Positions 1 through 11,953 of a stretch of DNA of 64,000 nucleotides are shown here, piece after piece. Every line of letters starts with the position of its first letter. The first letter of the stretch is position 1. Origin of the DNA: Oscheius onirici (taxonomy: Eukaryota > Nematoda > Chromadorea > Rhabditida > Rhabditidae); the NCBI GenBank assembly GCA_932521025.1, contig OW051469.1, forward strand, positions 4,228,398 through 4,292,397. The letters are read 5' to 3'. The translations under genes and the position numbers were made by a program. Below the pieces are notes generated by a model. The model did no database searches and had not been told where the DNA came from. It saw only the letters and a program-made list of their open reading frames with translations.

Positions 1-373
1 TCAAAAGGTTTTTTCATCTTCCAAGCTTTCTGTCTCGCTTATTTTGTCTTTTCAACCTCCTTTCTCTGCCGTCTTTCAAATGTCGCAGCTCCAATGAAAC
101 TAGTAAAAACGTGCCGAATTCAAGCGCTGGGGACTGTCATCGTCGTCAGTGAGTTTTACTACTTTTTCTCTGCGCTGACTGCTTCCTGTTCAACATCTCA
201 CCACTGATAGAATCTTTTACAGCTTCTGCTATTCTCAAACGATTCACGAACGTTTTCAATCGTTTTCAAAACAGAAACACGGTGAGACTAGACAAATGAG
301 AACATTTTGTGTTTCTTGAGGTTCCGCACTACAATTGTCCAAAAAGAAGTGAAAACAGAATTAAAGGACTTAC

Positions 374-2004
374 GAGATAGAGAACGCGGAACTGATGTCC
401 TGTAAGCTTCGTGACGGGGACCAGTGTCGGGTACTTCCAGATGATGACTTGATTGTAGCTGTAGCCATGAGTCGAGACCAGTTCACTGCTGTGCTTCGAC
501 CACGCCACGTTACAAACCTGAATTCTTACTATAACCCAATCAAAGAGACAAGCATACCTGACTGCCAGTGTCGATGCACTGCATCGGTTGTCCGGTCAAC
601 GTGTTCCAGAACCTGAGACAGCGATCGGCTGTTCCTCCTCCGGAAACCAGTAGACCATGGTGATGAGGTGACCACGCAAGAGCCTTCACTGCGGCATTGT
701 GCTCTCCCCACTTGTGAACTGGCTGATCGCGTCGATGTCCCCACACAATCAGCTGATTGTCATTTCCTCCAGAAGCCAAGTACTGCTTGTCCGGCGACCA
801 CTTCAATCCACAGACTTCCTGTCGATGGTCTATGAGCCTCCGTTGGGATTGGTGATCCTGCGGAGCACGGATGTCTCGCATCAGTATGGATCTGTCACGA
901 CTTCCGGAGCATATCTGCTCCCCATTCCACGCCAGACAACCTATCCGTTGACTGTGTCCTTCCCGTTCGCAGATCTTCTGACTTGTATGCACATCCCATA
1001 TTTGGACCTTTCCTTTGTTCGTCCCCACTGCTAAATATTCTCCCTTGTCTGTCCACTGTACTGACGTGACGGTATCTCCGTCACTGCTCAGATCACAGAG
1101 TTTGATGACTTGACTGTTGCAGGCACTCCACAAGTAGACACAAGTGTTCAACCCCACCGAGAGCATGTTCTGTGAAGACCAGTCGACGAGATTCAAGTAG
1201 AAGTCATCTTGCAATTCCGGTGCATCTAGCACCTTGTAGGGGTTTTTTGGAACCTTTCTTTGTGGTTTTCTTGGAGATTTCAAAAGTCTTTGACTCTCCT
1301 CAGACAGAGGACAGGAGAAGACAGAAGGAGAGTTGGTCAAGGGAACTCGGGCACTTGTACCGGCTTCTCCATACTTTGTGGGAGTTTTGTGGGAATACGA
1401 AAAGAGGTTTCGTCTCGCTGGAGACCGTGACTCGTGTGGCTCTTCTTTGATCAACTGGAAATGAGAGTTTTAGTCAGGAAACAAATAGAGGAAAAAATAT
1501 AATCAAAATCTTACCCCCATGTCATCGATCCTGTCCTCCATCAGCTCATTTCGTATGAGCGCCCGTACCATCAGTTGGTCTTGTATAGTGTCCTCGTTCT
1601 GTAGGTTGTTTCCTCCAGTATTCGGAGAGGTGTTGGTCTGTTGATTCGTAGTGGGACCACCTCCTCCTCCACTTTGTCTTGTAGCACTGGCGGGTCTTTT
1701 GAATTCGGGAGGCTAGAGAAGAGAAATAGGAACAGAACTAGGAGAGGACCTACCCCAACTTCTGGCGACTGGATGGCATGGTACCGATTTGACCAGTTTT
1801 CCGTTGGCTGACGGATTGGGATGAAGCGGTCAATGTGGGCCTTTGTCGGCGTCACGTTAGGGGATCGGGTCTGAAAAGAAGAGTATGAGTCTGTTTCTGT
1901 GTCTCTCTGAGTCTCAGTAAACAAATACTCACCGATCCTATCGCTCCAGAGCTGTTGGTCTTCTGTCCAAAGTATCTCCGCTCGAAATCAGAACCAGAAG
2001 CCAT
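374..2004 (-). CDS. fzr-1: Fizzy-related/Cdh1, APC/C activator (partial, 3' end beyond window)
   Basis: WD40 co-activator that brings substrates to the anaphase-promoting complex. The model has five exons: 1933-2004, 1754-1870, 1515-1712, 558-1454 and 374-517, all in phase and giving 476 codons so far. Exon 2 carries the C-box DRFIPIR that docks on the APC/C. Exon 4 holds the Cdh1-type block KVLDAPELQDDFYLNLVDWS and most of the WD40 propeller, including TGQPMQCIDTGSQ. Exon 5 adds VCNVAWSKHSSELVSTHGYS and ends at LTGHQFRVLYL before a GTAAGT donor. The last blade and the C-terminal IR tail must lie left of base 1; bases 1-373 read as intron. The SPRKP-KVLDAPELQ linker favours Cdh1 over Cdc20. 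ATG 2004 follows a TTTTAAG acceptor. A possible upstream exon (2881-2925, 15 in-phase codons ending at GTGAGT) could supply an alternative N-terminus. Confidence 0.95.
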
Positions 2005-3211
2005 ACCCTTAAAATCTCGCCGATCAGAAAAACGTAAAAAGGGTCAAGCGAGAGATAAAAGAATGTTACGGTCCGCTTACAAGCTTCGATAAAATGACAA
2101 AGACGACCTGGAAGCGATAAGAAAAAAAGGGTTTTGGAACACCGACTGTACAAAAAAGGGCTTCTCGCTCAAGGCTATCTTTACTGTAAATTGACATAAT
2201 TAGATGGACCAATTACACAACAATCTTTTTGGCCGGGGAAAGAGAGAGAATGAGAAGTGGGGACAATGGCAGTCAACGCCCTCGAGGTAGTTGCCAAATG
2301 TTTGCCTGAGAAAAACGACAGAAAACTTTCCAGTAAACAAGACGGAATACATTTTTTCAGAAAAGCCGAGAGAGTATTGGTAAAGAGAGTTTCGAAATTG
2401 AGAAAGAGAGGTAGAGTACAAACTACTGACTTTCCTATTCCAAAAAATTTCAAAGAAAATTAGGTAAATCATTTAGATCAGTGAAAGAGACAGAGTGACA
2501 GTCAAACAGCTATAAAAAATACAAAGAAGGGAAGAAGCCTGGGTTGTTTGGAAAAGCTTGTTATCGACTCTTTCTCTCCTTACACACAAACAAAAACGGA
2601 CTTTAAAGAACTGAAAAAGAGAGGAAGAGATATCCAAAATATCAGCTGAGAATCGAAGGGAAAGGTTTTTCACACGGCATTAGAATCTGCGTGTCGCAGA
2701 CAGATAAATCTCCTCTCGGTCCCTCCCCTTCCCAAAAAGGGAGAGGAAGCCATAAAGGAGACTCTGAATCATCCAAAAAAGTTTAAAAGAAACACCGGAA
2801 AGAGGGGAAAAGAGATGAAATATCGATTGAACCCTCTCTTCCCTATCTCTCACTCTCACATTCTCTGATGTTTCACTCACGGGCTTGGGGGGCTGACTGA
2901 CGCGTGGCGGCTCGCGTCGCGGCATTTCTCTTCTCGTCCAAAGAAGGCAGCTTTAATTGGAACGACAGTTTATTGTATTTTCATTGACAGACACTAAACC
3001 GTAACTGAATTGACTAGAAATTACGAGAGAGAAGGAGAGAGAAATGGAAAAGGGCGTGGTTTTGAAAGTGGAGGGAGTGGCGTTCAGAGCTGACGAACGG
3101 CTACTTGAATATTGCCCTCGGATTCCTCTTTGAAGCCGTGGAAACAGCGACATCTGAAGCGGGAAAAATGAGAAAGAGAACAGTAGGCGCGGCTGATGTG
3201 TCCCCACAGGA
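2005..3211. other. Intergenic, purine-rich on the plus strand
   Basis: Lies between two minus-strand genes. The plus strand is strongly GA-rich, so the minus strand gives polypyrimidine tracts. Apart from the optional fzr-1 exon at 2881-2925, I see no coding exon with supporting splice sites; the reading frames here are low-complexity. Confidence 0.5.
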
Positions 3212-6048
3212 CTAATCAAGAGTGCCAATGTCAGCTGGGGTCACCCAAGGGTCATCGGGGGACACGACCGCCCATCCGGAGCGAGACAGAGAGAGAGGTA
3301 CGAACGGCACACACCTGGCCAGTTGAGTAATGGTTTGAATTTGGGGACAGATGGTTTCAATCCTCTGGGACAAGTCAAGTCAGTGCCATTGAAATAAGTA
3401 ATCAGCGCCATGGAAACATCTAGCCCTAGTTCAGAACCAGTCGTAAAGACCCTGGTATCTCTCGACTAATTGTAGTTAGTTCTTGTTCCTTTCGGAGAAA
3501 ACAGGTGGAAAACAACTACAATCATTTTTAATTAGTGGTTAGTTAGACAAAACAGAAGCCAGTTGAATATTTGTTTTGGTTGCGTAGATTATTCAGGAAC
3601 AACTCTGAGTTATTGAAAAAGAAGAACATACTTGACATTTTCCGAAATCACCACATTCTTACCAGAAAGACTAGAAAACAATCGCTTTTCGAGACTCGGT
3701 TATCTCGCAATGTTAGGGATACTTTCGGCTTTCTAATTATGATACTTTCCTCCCTACTTCAAAACTAACTCCCTGTCCCTGATTCTCCAACCAACAGTAT
3801 AATTTCTCTAGCTCCTAGTACAGTAATCCTGTTAGAGTACAAAAATATCTTCTAAACTGTTCAGTCGAGAGAAAGATTGGAAGTGAAAAGACAGAGCTAG
3901 TTAGAAATATTTATCGTATCTTGAAGCCCTATACTACCGTATGTCTTGACTAATTGATCGTATAATAAATGTGTGGAAAACAACTACAATCATTCCTAAC
4001 TCACGAAGTTAGTAAGACAAGGGATCTCTATCAACTTTTTTATAATAGGCCAAGTTTGTTTATCCCTTTAGTGCCAATCATTGCTGCCTCTATAACTTGA
4101 TTAGCCCTTCTGTTTGTCCAGACGTCCCCTCCAAAAGAAAAGACAAACCTATAAATGTGCTGCTCGTTCCTGAGGGTCAGATCCAGATGTTTGATGTATC
4201 GTATGGCTAGACGCAATGTGTCCACCTTCGAGATCCGCTTCTCTCTGCAAACATATAATTAGGCTCTCTCTCTCTCTCTCTCTGTACCCCTTCATGCCAA
4301 TGGTACACTGTCCGCCAGCGGGTCACACAAAAAGCTAGCAGAGGGGGCCCTGGCGGCCATCTCAGTCTTTGAGATTCATCTTGGTGGGGGACGAGGTCAT
4401 CTATTAGGTGGTTTATCAGAAGCGGTTGATTGAAAGAGGGGCCAGCTGGTTATGATCTGTAGAACGATCAATTGAAGTCGCCTTCAAGCAAATTTATTTA
4501 ATTCTTTTTCAGTAAGAAGAAACCATTTTTCATCTTTCAGATGTTCTGAAAACTTGTAGTTTTTCATCTAATCTACAAGTTTTCAGAACATTGCCAAGTC
4601 GAAAAACTATTGTTTATAACCGAAAAAAAGTGAATCGAATGGAGAAGCTCTGATTCCCTCTGTAGTCAAGTTTTCTTATCAAATCACACTTCCAGAAACT
4701 CTTACATTGGTATGCTCCAAAAACGCCACTAATCCAAGAGCATTGTTCAGAAAAGCATCAAATTATGCAGGGCAAACGACCAATTTGACCTTACTTTTTG
4801 GCAATCCGTTTAGACGACATTATTGATGACCATCTTGCCTTTTTGGGCAGGATGACTTGCGCAACAAATTGGCGACGAGAGTTATGGGTCACCTTTCGAC
4901 CATCTCTCTTTCTGGCACTATATCTCATTCCGCGTAATGGGAACCCATTCTGGCAGGCGCAGAGAAAGACCGGGGGATCGGCGGAAATTAGTGTGCTAGC
5001 GAACACTTTGCGGAATTTGGGGAACTTGAAGAATTTGCGCAAACTTTTTCAGAATCAGTGTCCGAAAGAGACGGCACGTTCGTTTTGTGTTTGTGTCGCC
5101 ACAGACATTTGAAGAATACAAACAGGCGACCTTTCCTTGCCAAAAAAAGAAACCTCGAAGTTGTAATCTTGACTAAGCCTAATTAGTTCAAAGAAGAGCA
5201 GCCTTGCCACTTTTTCAGGCCATTCAATCTCAGTCGGAGTGCTACTTTTTGCTACTCTTCCCATTTTTCTTGTAGCCTCTTCGTTCAATCTACTTACCCA
5301 TCGGCCAGTGGCAGTTTCAGTCGCAGTTTTTCGTAGCCTTCATTGACACAGCGGACGCGATACCTCTCTCGCTCATTTCTCTTCCAGACGGAAGTTCCAT
5401 AGGGACTGAAAAAAAGTTATGGTTGTGGGAGAAAAATACTTACCCTAGACAGTCGTCAAGCTGAAAAGGAAGGGGAACAGCTGCTTCTGGATCAAATGGA
5501 TTTACAACTTTCTTCTGATCTTCGAGAACTGAAAAAGAAAATGTTGGATATTTCGTCATTCATCAAAGAAAAGTGCAAAAAAGAAAAGCAAATTGGAGCA
5601 AAACAAAAGCTTACGACACCCGGGATTCCCAAGCCGTCTCCGATCCAAGTACTAACCGGGCCCAACGTTGCTTGACTTGCCAGATCGGACGGGATGGCGT
5701 ACTTTCAACGTGGTATGGCCGTAAGCGAGCGCGATCATTTCGGCAAGGGAGACATGAACGGGGATATTTTGACACCGAAAATGTAGATAAGAAACAATGT
5801 TCTGGGAAAATTTCATGATTTTTCTCTCCCCAAACTGTTTAAATCAATAAACATGACAAACCTTTATTCGTGACAGGAATCCCTACAGTAGCCACAGGAG
5901 CCGGAATACTGATCAGTGTTCCACTGTAAATTGGAGTGAAGGCAGGAAGGAAGGACATCTTGGAAGACCGTCTGTCTGATGAGCAGCTGGATGGACTGAT
6001 AACCGTGGCTCCAGGGAGGACCAGGTGACTGTCACTGACTCGCGTCAA
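3212..6048 (-). CDS. Achaete-scute-like bHLH transcription factor
   Basis: Class II basic helix-loop-helix factor, expected to bind E-boxes as a heterodimer with an E/Daughterless protein. Exons: 5862-6048, 5444-5528, 5298-5405, 4149-4244, then probably 3315-3364 and 3212-3234; phases agree throughout and give 182 residues. Exon 3 has the basic region and helix 1 (NERERYRVRCVNEGYEKLR). Exon 4 has helix 2 (EKRISKVDTLRLAIRYIKHL). NERER, VNEGY and SKVDTLR-AI-YI are typical of the ASCL3/4/5 branch of achaete-scute proteins. Intron 1 contains a 5S rRNA copy on the same strand. Intron 3 (1.05 kb) has a 19-bp hairpin and a CT microsatellite. The bHLH core is certain. The last two exons are inferred from splice signals and phase only; the alternative is read-through after exon 4 to a stop at 4040. 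Confidence 0.85.
3505..3994. repeat. 22-bp direct repeat pair
   Basis: The 22-mer starting GTGGAAAACAACTACAATC occurs identically at 3505-3526 and 3973-3994, in the intron before the last two inferred bHLH exons. The flanks are partly similar (TTAGT and related short words). It is probably a decayed dispersed repeat. Confidence 0.7.
4261..4284. repeat. CT microsatellite
   Basis: A run of about ten CT dinucleotides, just upstream (in the gene's direction) of the bHLH helix-2 exon, inside its long intron. Confidence 0.8.
4541..4591. repeat. Perfect 19-bp inverted repeat (hairpin)
   Basis: ATGTTCTGAAAACTTGTAG at 4541-4559 is exactly complementary to 4573-4591, around a 13-nt loop. It lies in intron 3 of the bHLH gene. 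The stem is short for a typical miRNA precursor. It may be the remnant of a foldback element or a structured intron segment. Confidence 0.8.
5608..5726 (-). rRNA. 5S rRNA, copy A
   Basis: Full-length 119 nt from GCTTACGGCC to GTCGTAAGCT, with the highly conserved CCGTCCGATCTGGCAAG and TTAGTACTTGGATCGGAG segments that include the internal promoter. It is followed on its own strand by a T4 terminator. It sits in intron 1 of the bHLH gene, same strand. Its 5' flank shares a conserved ~55 bp segment with copies E and F, so it is a good candidate for a functional gene. Confidence 0.93.
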
Positions 6049-6157
6049 CAGTCAATCATTGTACGGTAATCCAAGCTGTACAAACAGGGCTCATCCCAAC
6101 AGCATTGCCTTTTCGGGCAGCGGCCCGTCAAATCGAATGGGATAAAATTACTATTTA

Positions 6158-7019
6158 TTAGACTCGGCTGATTATTTGGAGTATCGGATCGGATCCGGTG
6201 GCTCCCGACAGTCGTTTACAGCTTTCCGGAAGCTGCTCTTCCCTCCCGGTTATGGTATGCCAGTCGGCTACGTCTGCCGCGTGCCATTCGACGACAGTCT
6301 TGACAAGACTGACTGCCGATGAGGCGATCGAACGGGAGCATATCTTACAATGAGTCTTGGTGGACAGAGAGACAAAATATACCTCCATGACCACTGGTTC
6401 CATACAGGCCATGTAGCAGCTCTGGAAACTGCAGAGTTCATCCAGTTCTATCTCATATGCATCCAGTGAGTTTGTACTGAAAAACTGGGCGGCCTTCTTT
6501 GTATTCCTCAGCTTCTGATGACACTCTTGATCACATTTAAGGAAAGTTATTGACTCCGCTTCTGCCAGACACGGCCTGACTTCGGAAAAGTGGGCTCTCT
6601 TGAAGTTGCAGACAAAGTTTGAGGGGGAGAAGACTGTATCTGCCGACTAAAATCAGTATTAGATAAAATTACAGTTTCTAACCAGATCTCCACATTCCGT
6701 CTGGTAACACTTTGTTCTCTGATCAGCCAGCTTACAGTATAACAGATATGAACTGTGTTTTAGAACCAGAGGATGGAAGGGAAAATCGTAGAAGTCGGCC
6801 AGACTCATGTTCAGACTGAACTCAAAGTCGTGACGGTGTTTGTCGTTGCATTTCTGAAGTCCCACTACTTAAAAATCGAATGCCACGAACTTGATAACAG
6901 TCTGTGTCCGTTCCATTACCATCAGCCACATACATAAAGTCTCTTTTTATCCGGAGCTTGACGGTGTGAGAGACTGGGAGAAGAATAGACAAAAAGATGA
7001 AGAATATCCTGTTAATCAT
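6158..7019 (-). CDS. Secreted cysteine-rich protein, nematode type
   Basis: Three exons, 6891-7019, 6683-6853 and 6158-6646, all phase 0, give 262 residues; the first intron is only 37 nt. The N-terminus MINRIFFIFLSILLPVSH is a clear signal peptide, so the product is secreted or lumenal. The mature part has many cysteines in paired spacings (KCN, YCKL, KCYQTEC, FVCNF, RPC, KCDQEC, LCSFQSC, CKIC). It has no transmembrane segment. The pattern recalls nematode extracellular Cys-rich families such as CPG4 or DUF19 proteins, but I cannot assign a family with certainty. 5S copy B lies about 95 bp upstream of the start, same strand. Confidence 0.8.
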
Positions 7020-7114
7020 GCTAAAATATATGTTTTCGTTTAGTGCGAAGAAAAAGGAAAGAACAACCTTGGAAGCATTCGGGAAAAACCAAAAGAATTG
7101 ACAAAAAATGCAAA

Positions 7115-7233
7115 AGCTTACGACACCCGGGATTCCCAAGCCGTCTCCGATCCAAGTACTAACCGGGCCCAACGTTGCTTGACTTGCCAGATCGGACGGG
7201 ATGGCGTACTTTCAACGTGGTATGGCCGTAAGT
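7115..7233 (-). rRNA. 5S rRNA, copy B
   Basis: The full 119-nt 5S sequence, identical to copy A except that the first base is changed. It is followed by a T4 run. It lacks the conserved ~55-bp 5' flank seen in copies A, E and F. Instead it shares about 84 bp of 3' flank (7032-7114) with copy E, which points to segmental duplication or co-mobilisation. Confidence 0.9.
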
Positions 7234-7941
7234 ATATGAGCTCGTTTCTCTTGGAATCGCGAATCCCCGGGTAAAAATGGTTTTTTTTTGTCTCACATTT
7301 TTCTGGCACAAGATGTCATTTGCAGGCTTAGCAACATTCTACAAAGTTGTTATAAACAATAAGAACTTCAACTTTGCAAAACATCTCCGCGTCGCTTGAT
7401 CGCCGGAAAATGGTTTTTTTTGTAGAAGGTAGTGAATTAGCGGGTTTGAGAAAGAAATGAAACGTTCTGCAACGTCAGCTTCGGAGATCCGGAGACACTT
7501 TTTTTTTTTCAAAGCGCTGGAAGCAACGGAGTCGCCTTGCCTGACCGCCAGTCAAACTGGCAGAAAAAGAAGGATCGAAACGCGAAGTGTCAATTCCTTC
7601 AAGTGACTCATTCTCTCTGTCTGATCATGCAACTGGATCAAAGCAGGAGGATATTGAATTTTAGTCAATGATTTGAGAAGAATAGAAACATGTAAAAAGG
7701 TAGAAATCAGCGTGTTGCATGTGTCTCATGGATGTCATGACGTCAGCCTCTTTCTCCCGCCAGCTTCCAGTCCAGTCGTCGTGGTCGAGAACCCGTCTCT
7801 CTGCCCCGTTCTCAAGGAATTCGCAACTAGGGTCAATCTCTTTTATTCTTTTAGATTCTCTCTCTTTTTCTCTGAGCAATAGACATTTTTGACGAAGGAC
7901 ACTTGGAAGACCCGAAGTTGGCGGTGGGACGGTCGGGATTT
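7234..7941. other. Intergenic, no gene recognised
   Basis: Between the stop of the nuclear receptor and 5S copy B. Contains T-runs and short low-complexity stretches. The overlapping reading frames lack splice support. It presumably includes the 3' UTR of the receptor gene. Confidence 0.5.
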
Positions 7942-9602
7942 TTAGAGAATGCCAGTAAAGAGCAGTTCTTCGGAGATTCGGTCGAAAGGCACAATTTTGA
8001 AAAGACGCATCACCTAGAAAAGTTTTCATAGAACAAGCAAAAAAGAGTGTCTTACTTGGTAAGATTCTAGCATAGCCGAGGCAGCCGTGGTGACTCCAGA
8101 AATCATGAGAATCAGGTTCCCGAAACGTTCTGAAAAAAAACCTCTTTTTTCAAAGTTAGATGTAACCTGGATAATCTCGGAAATCGATGCTCTCATAGAA
8201 GGCAAAGAGAGCCTGGACGACTTTGTCTCGGAACATGGCTACGGTTTTTCTTGTAATCTCAGAAACGTTGGAATATTCTGGAAATCCATCTTTGAGAAGG
8301 AAACTGAGAGAAAAACAGAGTGACTGAGAGAAAAACTGAACCAGTACCTGAATTATCTCTACAGTTGAAGAGCATAATTATTTTGAGGACGACGATCTCC
8401 TGCGGCATCAACTTCATCCGTCTCAACGGCGTAGCCACTTCATCAATGCAGCATTCTGTCATCTGCTGGTACAGTTTCTCCTGCCTCCATTTCCGGTCGG
8501 CCGAGATGGAGAACTTTGTTTCTTCCTGTAGTCGTTCGACATTTCTCGGCATACAAGCTCCGTTCGAGATGAGCCAAACGTCTTGTGCTGTAGCCGAAGC
8601 TGTAAAGTAGCCGTGTTCCACGATGAGGTTCAGGACGGCGAATCTCTGAGAAGAACTGATAACTGACCATTGAGATTGTTACCTTGATGAACGTGACTCT
8701 ATCCTCCAAAGAAATGGCTACAAAAACTGGCAATGATCGAAACCATTCCATCATCATCAGCAGGTCTATTTGGGTAACTGTGGAAATATCTGCTGCCAGG
8801 GCGATCATCATCTCATAGTTCGTATCCATATGTCTTTCCGGCTTCCCATTCAATCGGTCTGCCAGATTCATGGCTTCTTGTTTCGATCGAACGAGATCGA
8901 ACTTTTTGGCTCTATAATTGTTTTGTTCTGTTGACTCTCCTCCAAATTACCGTATCTTCTCATCGCTTGATGTTAGCCTGTCAATGAGAGTAATGAGCCC
9001 CTTGTGATGTGAAGTAGAAGGCTGTTCTGGCGGACTTATCGGTACTCTTGGTCTGTTTATTCTTCTGCAACCGATCAAGTCTCTTCTCGGTTGAAGGGCT
9101 GTAACTTGTGTCTGTAGGGTTAAAGAACACTACCGTACCTTCTTTACTCATTCCAGTATCCAGACATTTTCTGTATCTACAGGCCCGACAGGCCTTCCTG
9201 GCATTGTGAGTGGTATCACAGAGTACTTCTCGTTTGCAGACCACATCTTGACGCTGCACTACTGCTCTAAAGTATTACTTTTTTTGGAATAATGATATGG
9301 AATACCTTCTGAAGAAAGTTTTACATCCCAAGCAGGCTACGACTCCATAATGACGACCGGTAGAAATCTCTCCACAGATGAGACATGCACCAATGATACC
9401 TGAAAAAGTTTTCGTCTCTCTTGTTCCACAGCCTCCGAAGAACATCCGTTCTCGACTGACTAAGAAAGCGCTCAGAGAGCGACCGTCCTCGAAAGAGCAG
9501 AAGAATGTTCTCTGAGTCCGCGAGACAAGGTCTCCGCCCACCTTTCACTTTAGCTGGCGGCGAGTGCGACGACGTCTGCAGCGGCTTCAGAATCTCTCCC
9601 AT
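7942..9602 (-). CDS. Nuclear hormone receptor (nematode supplementary family)
   Basis: DNA-binding transcription factor of 408 residues. Nine exons: 9542-9602, 9306-9399, 9139-9266, 8951-9098, 8683-8911, 8348-8645, 8167-8289, 8056-8129 and 7942-8013; phases agree throughout. The C4 zinc-finger domain begins at residue ~24: CLICG, P-box [10 protein letters not shown], then second finger CKREVLCD and [15 protein letters not shown] hinge with LQPRRDLIG follows, as in many nematode receptors. The ligand-binding domain includes [21 protein letters not shown] helix 3-5 text (here [12 protein letters not shown]) and ends with an AF-2-like tail [14 protein letters not shown]. Start 9602 opens a short N-terminal exon; no better ATG is in frame. 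The paralogue on the plus strand at 20.9-23.7 kb belongs to a different subfamily by P-box. The exact orthologue cannot be called. Confidence 0.92.
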
Positions 9603-11953
9603 TCGTTTCTTTCTCTTTTCTTTTCTGAAAATCTTCGTTCAATCTGGTGCCGAAGAGAGACGTGCTTTAATCAGGAGAATGGAGAATTGGATGGACTGAG
9701 AGAGCTGCAAGACTAATGAAAGGATGTGCAGAAGAGGAGAAACACGAAAAAGAGATTCTGGTTGGAAAAAATAAAGGAAAAGGAGTGGATCGTATCACCG
9801 ATAGGTGATATCTGATCTACTGACAATGAGAGCAACAGTTATCTGATCATGATCAGTGATTTCTATTTGCTTCTCCTTTCTTTTCGATATTCCCAAACTG
9901 TCCTAGCTAAGTCTGTCCACACCTAGCTTTTCAAACACTAATCTCTTCCTGTTCCAGTCACCATTTTAATTTAATCATGGTATCCTCAATCTGCCTTCCT
10001 TTCATAGTTTCCGGCCATTTGTCATTGATCGGGAGAAACATCTCTGTAAAGATTTCTGTAAACCGAAGACCCAGAATAGTGTCCTTCTCGAGCAATTGTT
10101 CGCCTTATCCCTGGCATTTTTTCTGGACATAATAGCTTTTGAAATTTCTCCTCTTGTGCTTAGTTTATCGTCACTGTGTTCCATACGTGCTGTTCGCCAA
10201 AACGTCTGCAAAAATAGTACAGCTTCACAGCTCTAACTTCCTTTCAAATCCCCTAAACCGGCGGTTTAGATCAAACAGTCATTAGCTCCGACTCACAGAT
10301 TAGATTAGATATGTCCTAGAATAACTCAAATCTGTTTTCCAGATTAGCCAGCAAGTTTTTGCAACGCCGCTAAACAACTTGCTGAGAAGCCAGAAAGTTT
10401 ACAGACTCAAAGGAAAAACAGCTCTAAACTGTAAATGGATGTTTGCAAAAAACTGTTCCTGTTTATTTATACGAAGTCATGACATTTGAGTCATCTAAAC
10501 ATTCAGCGGTTTTTAACGTAAGCCGAGCGAAATTTTATTTAAAAAAAATACGTTAAAATACGGCTTAGATTAGCGTCTAAAAAAATTTTAATCGCACAGT
10601 TTTTCTGTGTAAAAAAAGCTCTCATTTTGATCAAGTGACATTCTTTCTCTCCGTGCCGCCCCAAATTGACAAAAAGAGACCTCAGGGGAGGACCTACTCG
10701 ACGGGATACGGTATCCTCGAATAGTCGTCTAGGCAGCGCAGAGAATGATGATGGTGGCCGTTCTTTGTGGTATAGAAGCGGGCCGGGAGGAGGCTCACAG
10801 AGAGCGACCGAAAGTGCGCTCTCTGCGTCCTTCTCCCCCTCGTGTCTGTCTCTGACCCGGGTGGCGAGCGACATCACGTGGAACCACGAGGCTGAACTGA
10901 TCGGGAGAAAGAGCGTGGGAACTGTGGAGAGAACTGAGCTAATAAGACAAAGGGAAGAAAGAGAGTTGTTGATAGAAGAGGCTTCTTATCAGAGATCTGG
11001 GAGGAAAAGAGGTATAGCCTAATAGTCGTGGGAAGAACCCGAATTGGCTGCACTATTGATTTCTTGATTGCGTTGTAAATACCTCTTTAGAAGACGCAGG
11101 TCGGAAAAAATCATAAGAGCTATATTGTAAAAAAAGTTCTATCTTTGTCTTTGAACAGATTTTAAGAATCCTGGAGTCTGGAAGCATAAAAATGGATACT
11201 GTAGCTGATCTCCGTCCCATCTGAGACAAAAAAAAATCCTAGAGAGTTGTCCGTTCAGAATCAATCGAGCAGCTACATAATGACAAAGTGCAGTTGGAAC
11301 ATAGCGGAAACAAAAACATTCAAAGCCGTTTCTATCTATTCAGAATAACTACTCATTAGTTGCCATCTTTGTAAACTTGCTGTTCCTTCCCAGTACAGTT
11401 GTACCGAAAGGTTTCACACACAAACAAAGAACCAACAATGTCCAATTAATTCGGATAAGATGAAGAAATCAGAGACTGCTGAATCTCCAAAGGAAAATTG
11501 AGGAATCTACTGAGTAATGCCAGACATTTCATTAAGAATAACTTCTATCCCCTGTGATGATTGTTAAATGTCTTCGAAGATGTTTCCTCTGCAGGTATCC
11601 AGATCTTATCAGTTGTCCACCCTCTACCCTCCTCGATCGTTAATTTGTTTCCTAAAAAAACTACACTTGTACACAACTACAATCTGCCCTTTCGCCGTCC
11701 ACTCTTATCAAGGAGTCTTCCACAGTGTTCTCTTCTCGACTGACCCCCTTCCTCACAACCTCCGACTCCTAATTACCTAAGAAACCGCAATCTGAACCGG
11801 GTTAGTAGTCGAGAGTCCGAGTTCAAGGACGCCTCAAGGTGCCCCCTTACATTGATTTTTGCCACAGTGATAGACTGTTGTTTTCCTTCCCCATTTTGCC
11901 TTCTGACTATCTCTTTCGTTCTTTATACTTTGAAAATATGTCCTTTTTTAGAA
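9603..11953. other. Intergenic between divergent receptor and UGT genes
   Basis: A 2.35 kb divergent promoter region. Around 9785-9870 are several GATA-type words (CGATAG, GATATC, TTATCT) and the palindrome CTGATCATGATCAG (9844-9857), 200-260 bp upstream of the receptor start; these are candidate binding sites only. 10640-10900 is GC-rich, with CACGTG at 10876. Long frames on both strands there look compositional. No exon is supported. Confidence 0.5.

Noticed and set aside
118..152. Possible plus-strand signal-peptide exon (MKLVKTCRIQALGTVIVV region)
   Set aside because: Short, sits in the presumed last intron of fzr-1, and no downstream exon can be joined to it.
4791..5112. Overlapping ORFs of 83 and 104 codons on both strands
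   Set aside because: They lie in the long intron of the bHLH gene; open on both strands at once, no start context, no splice support, no recognised motif.
10539..11022. ORFs of 112 and 118 codons in GC-rich DNA
   Set aside because: The long frames on both strands follow from base composition; the plus-strand one needs a TTG start. More likely promoter DNA.
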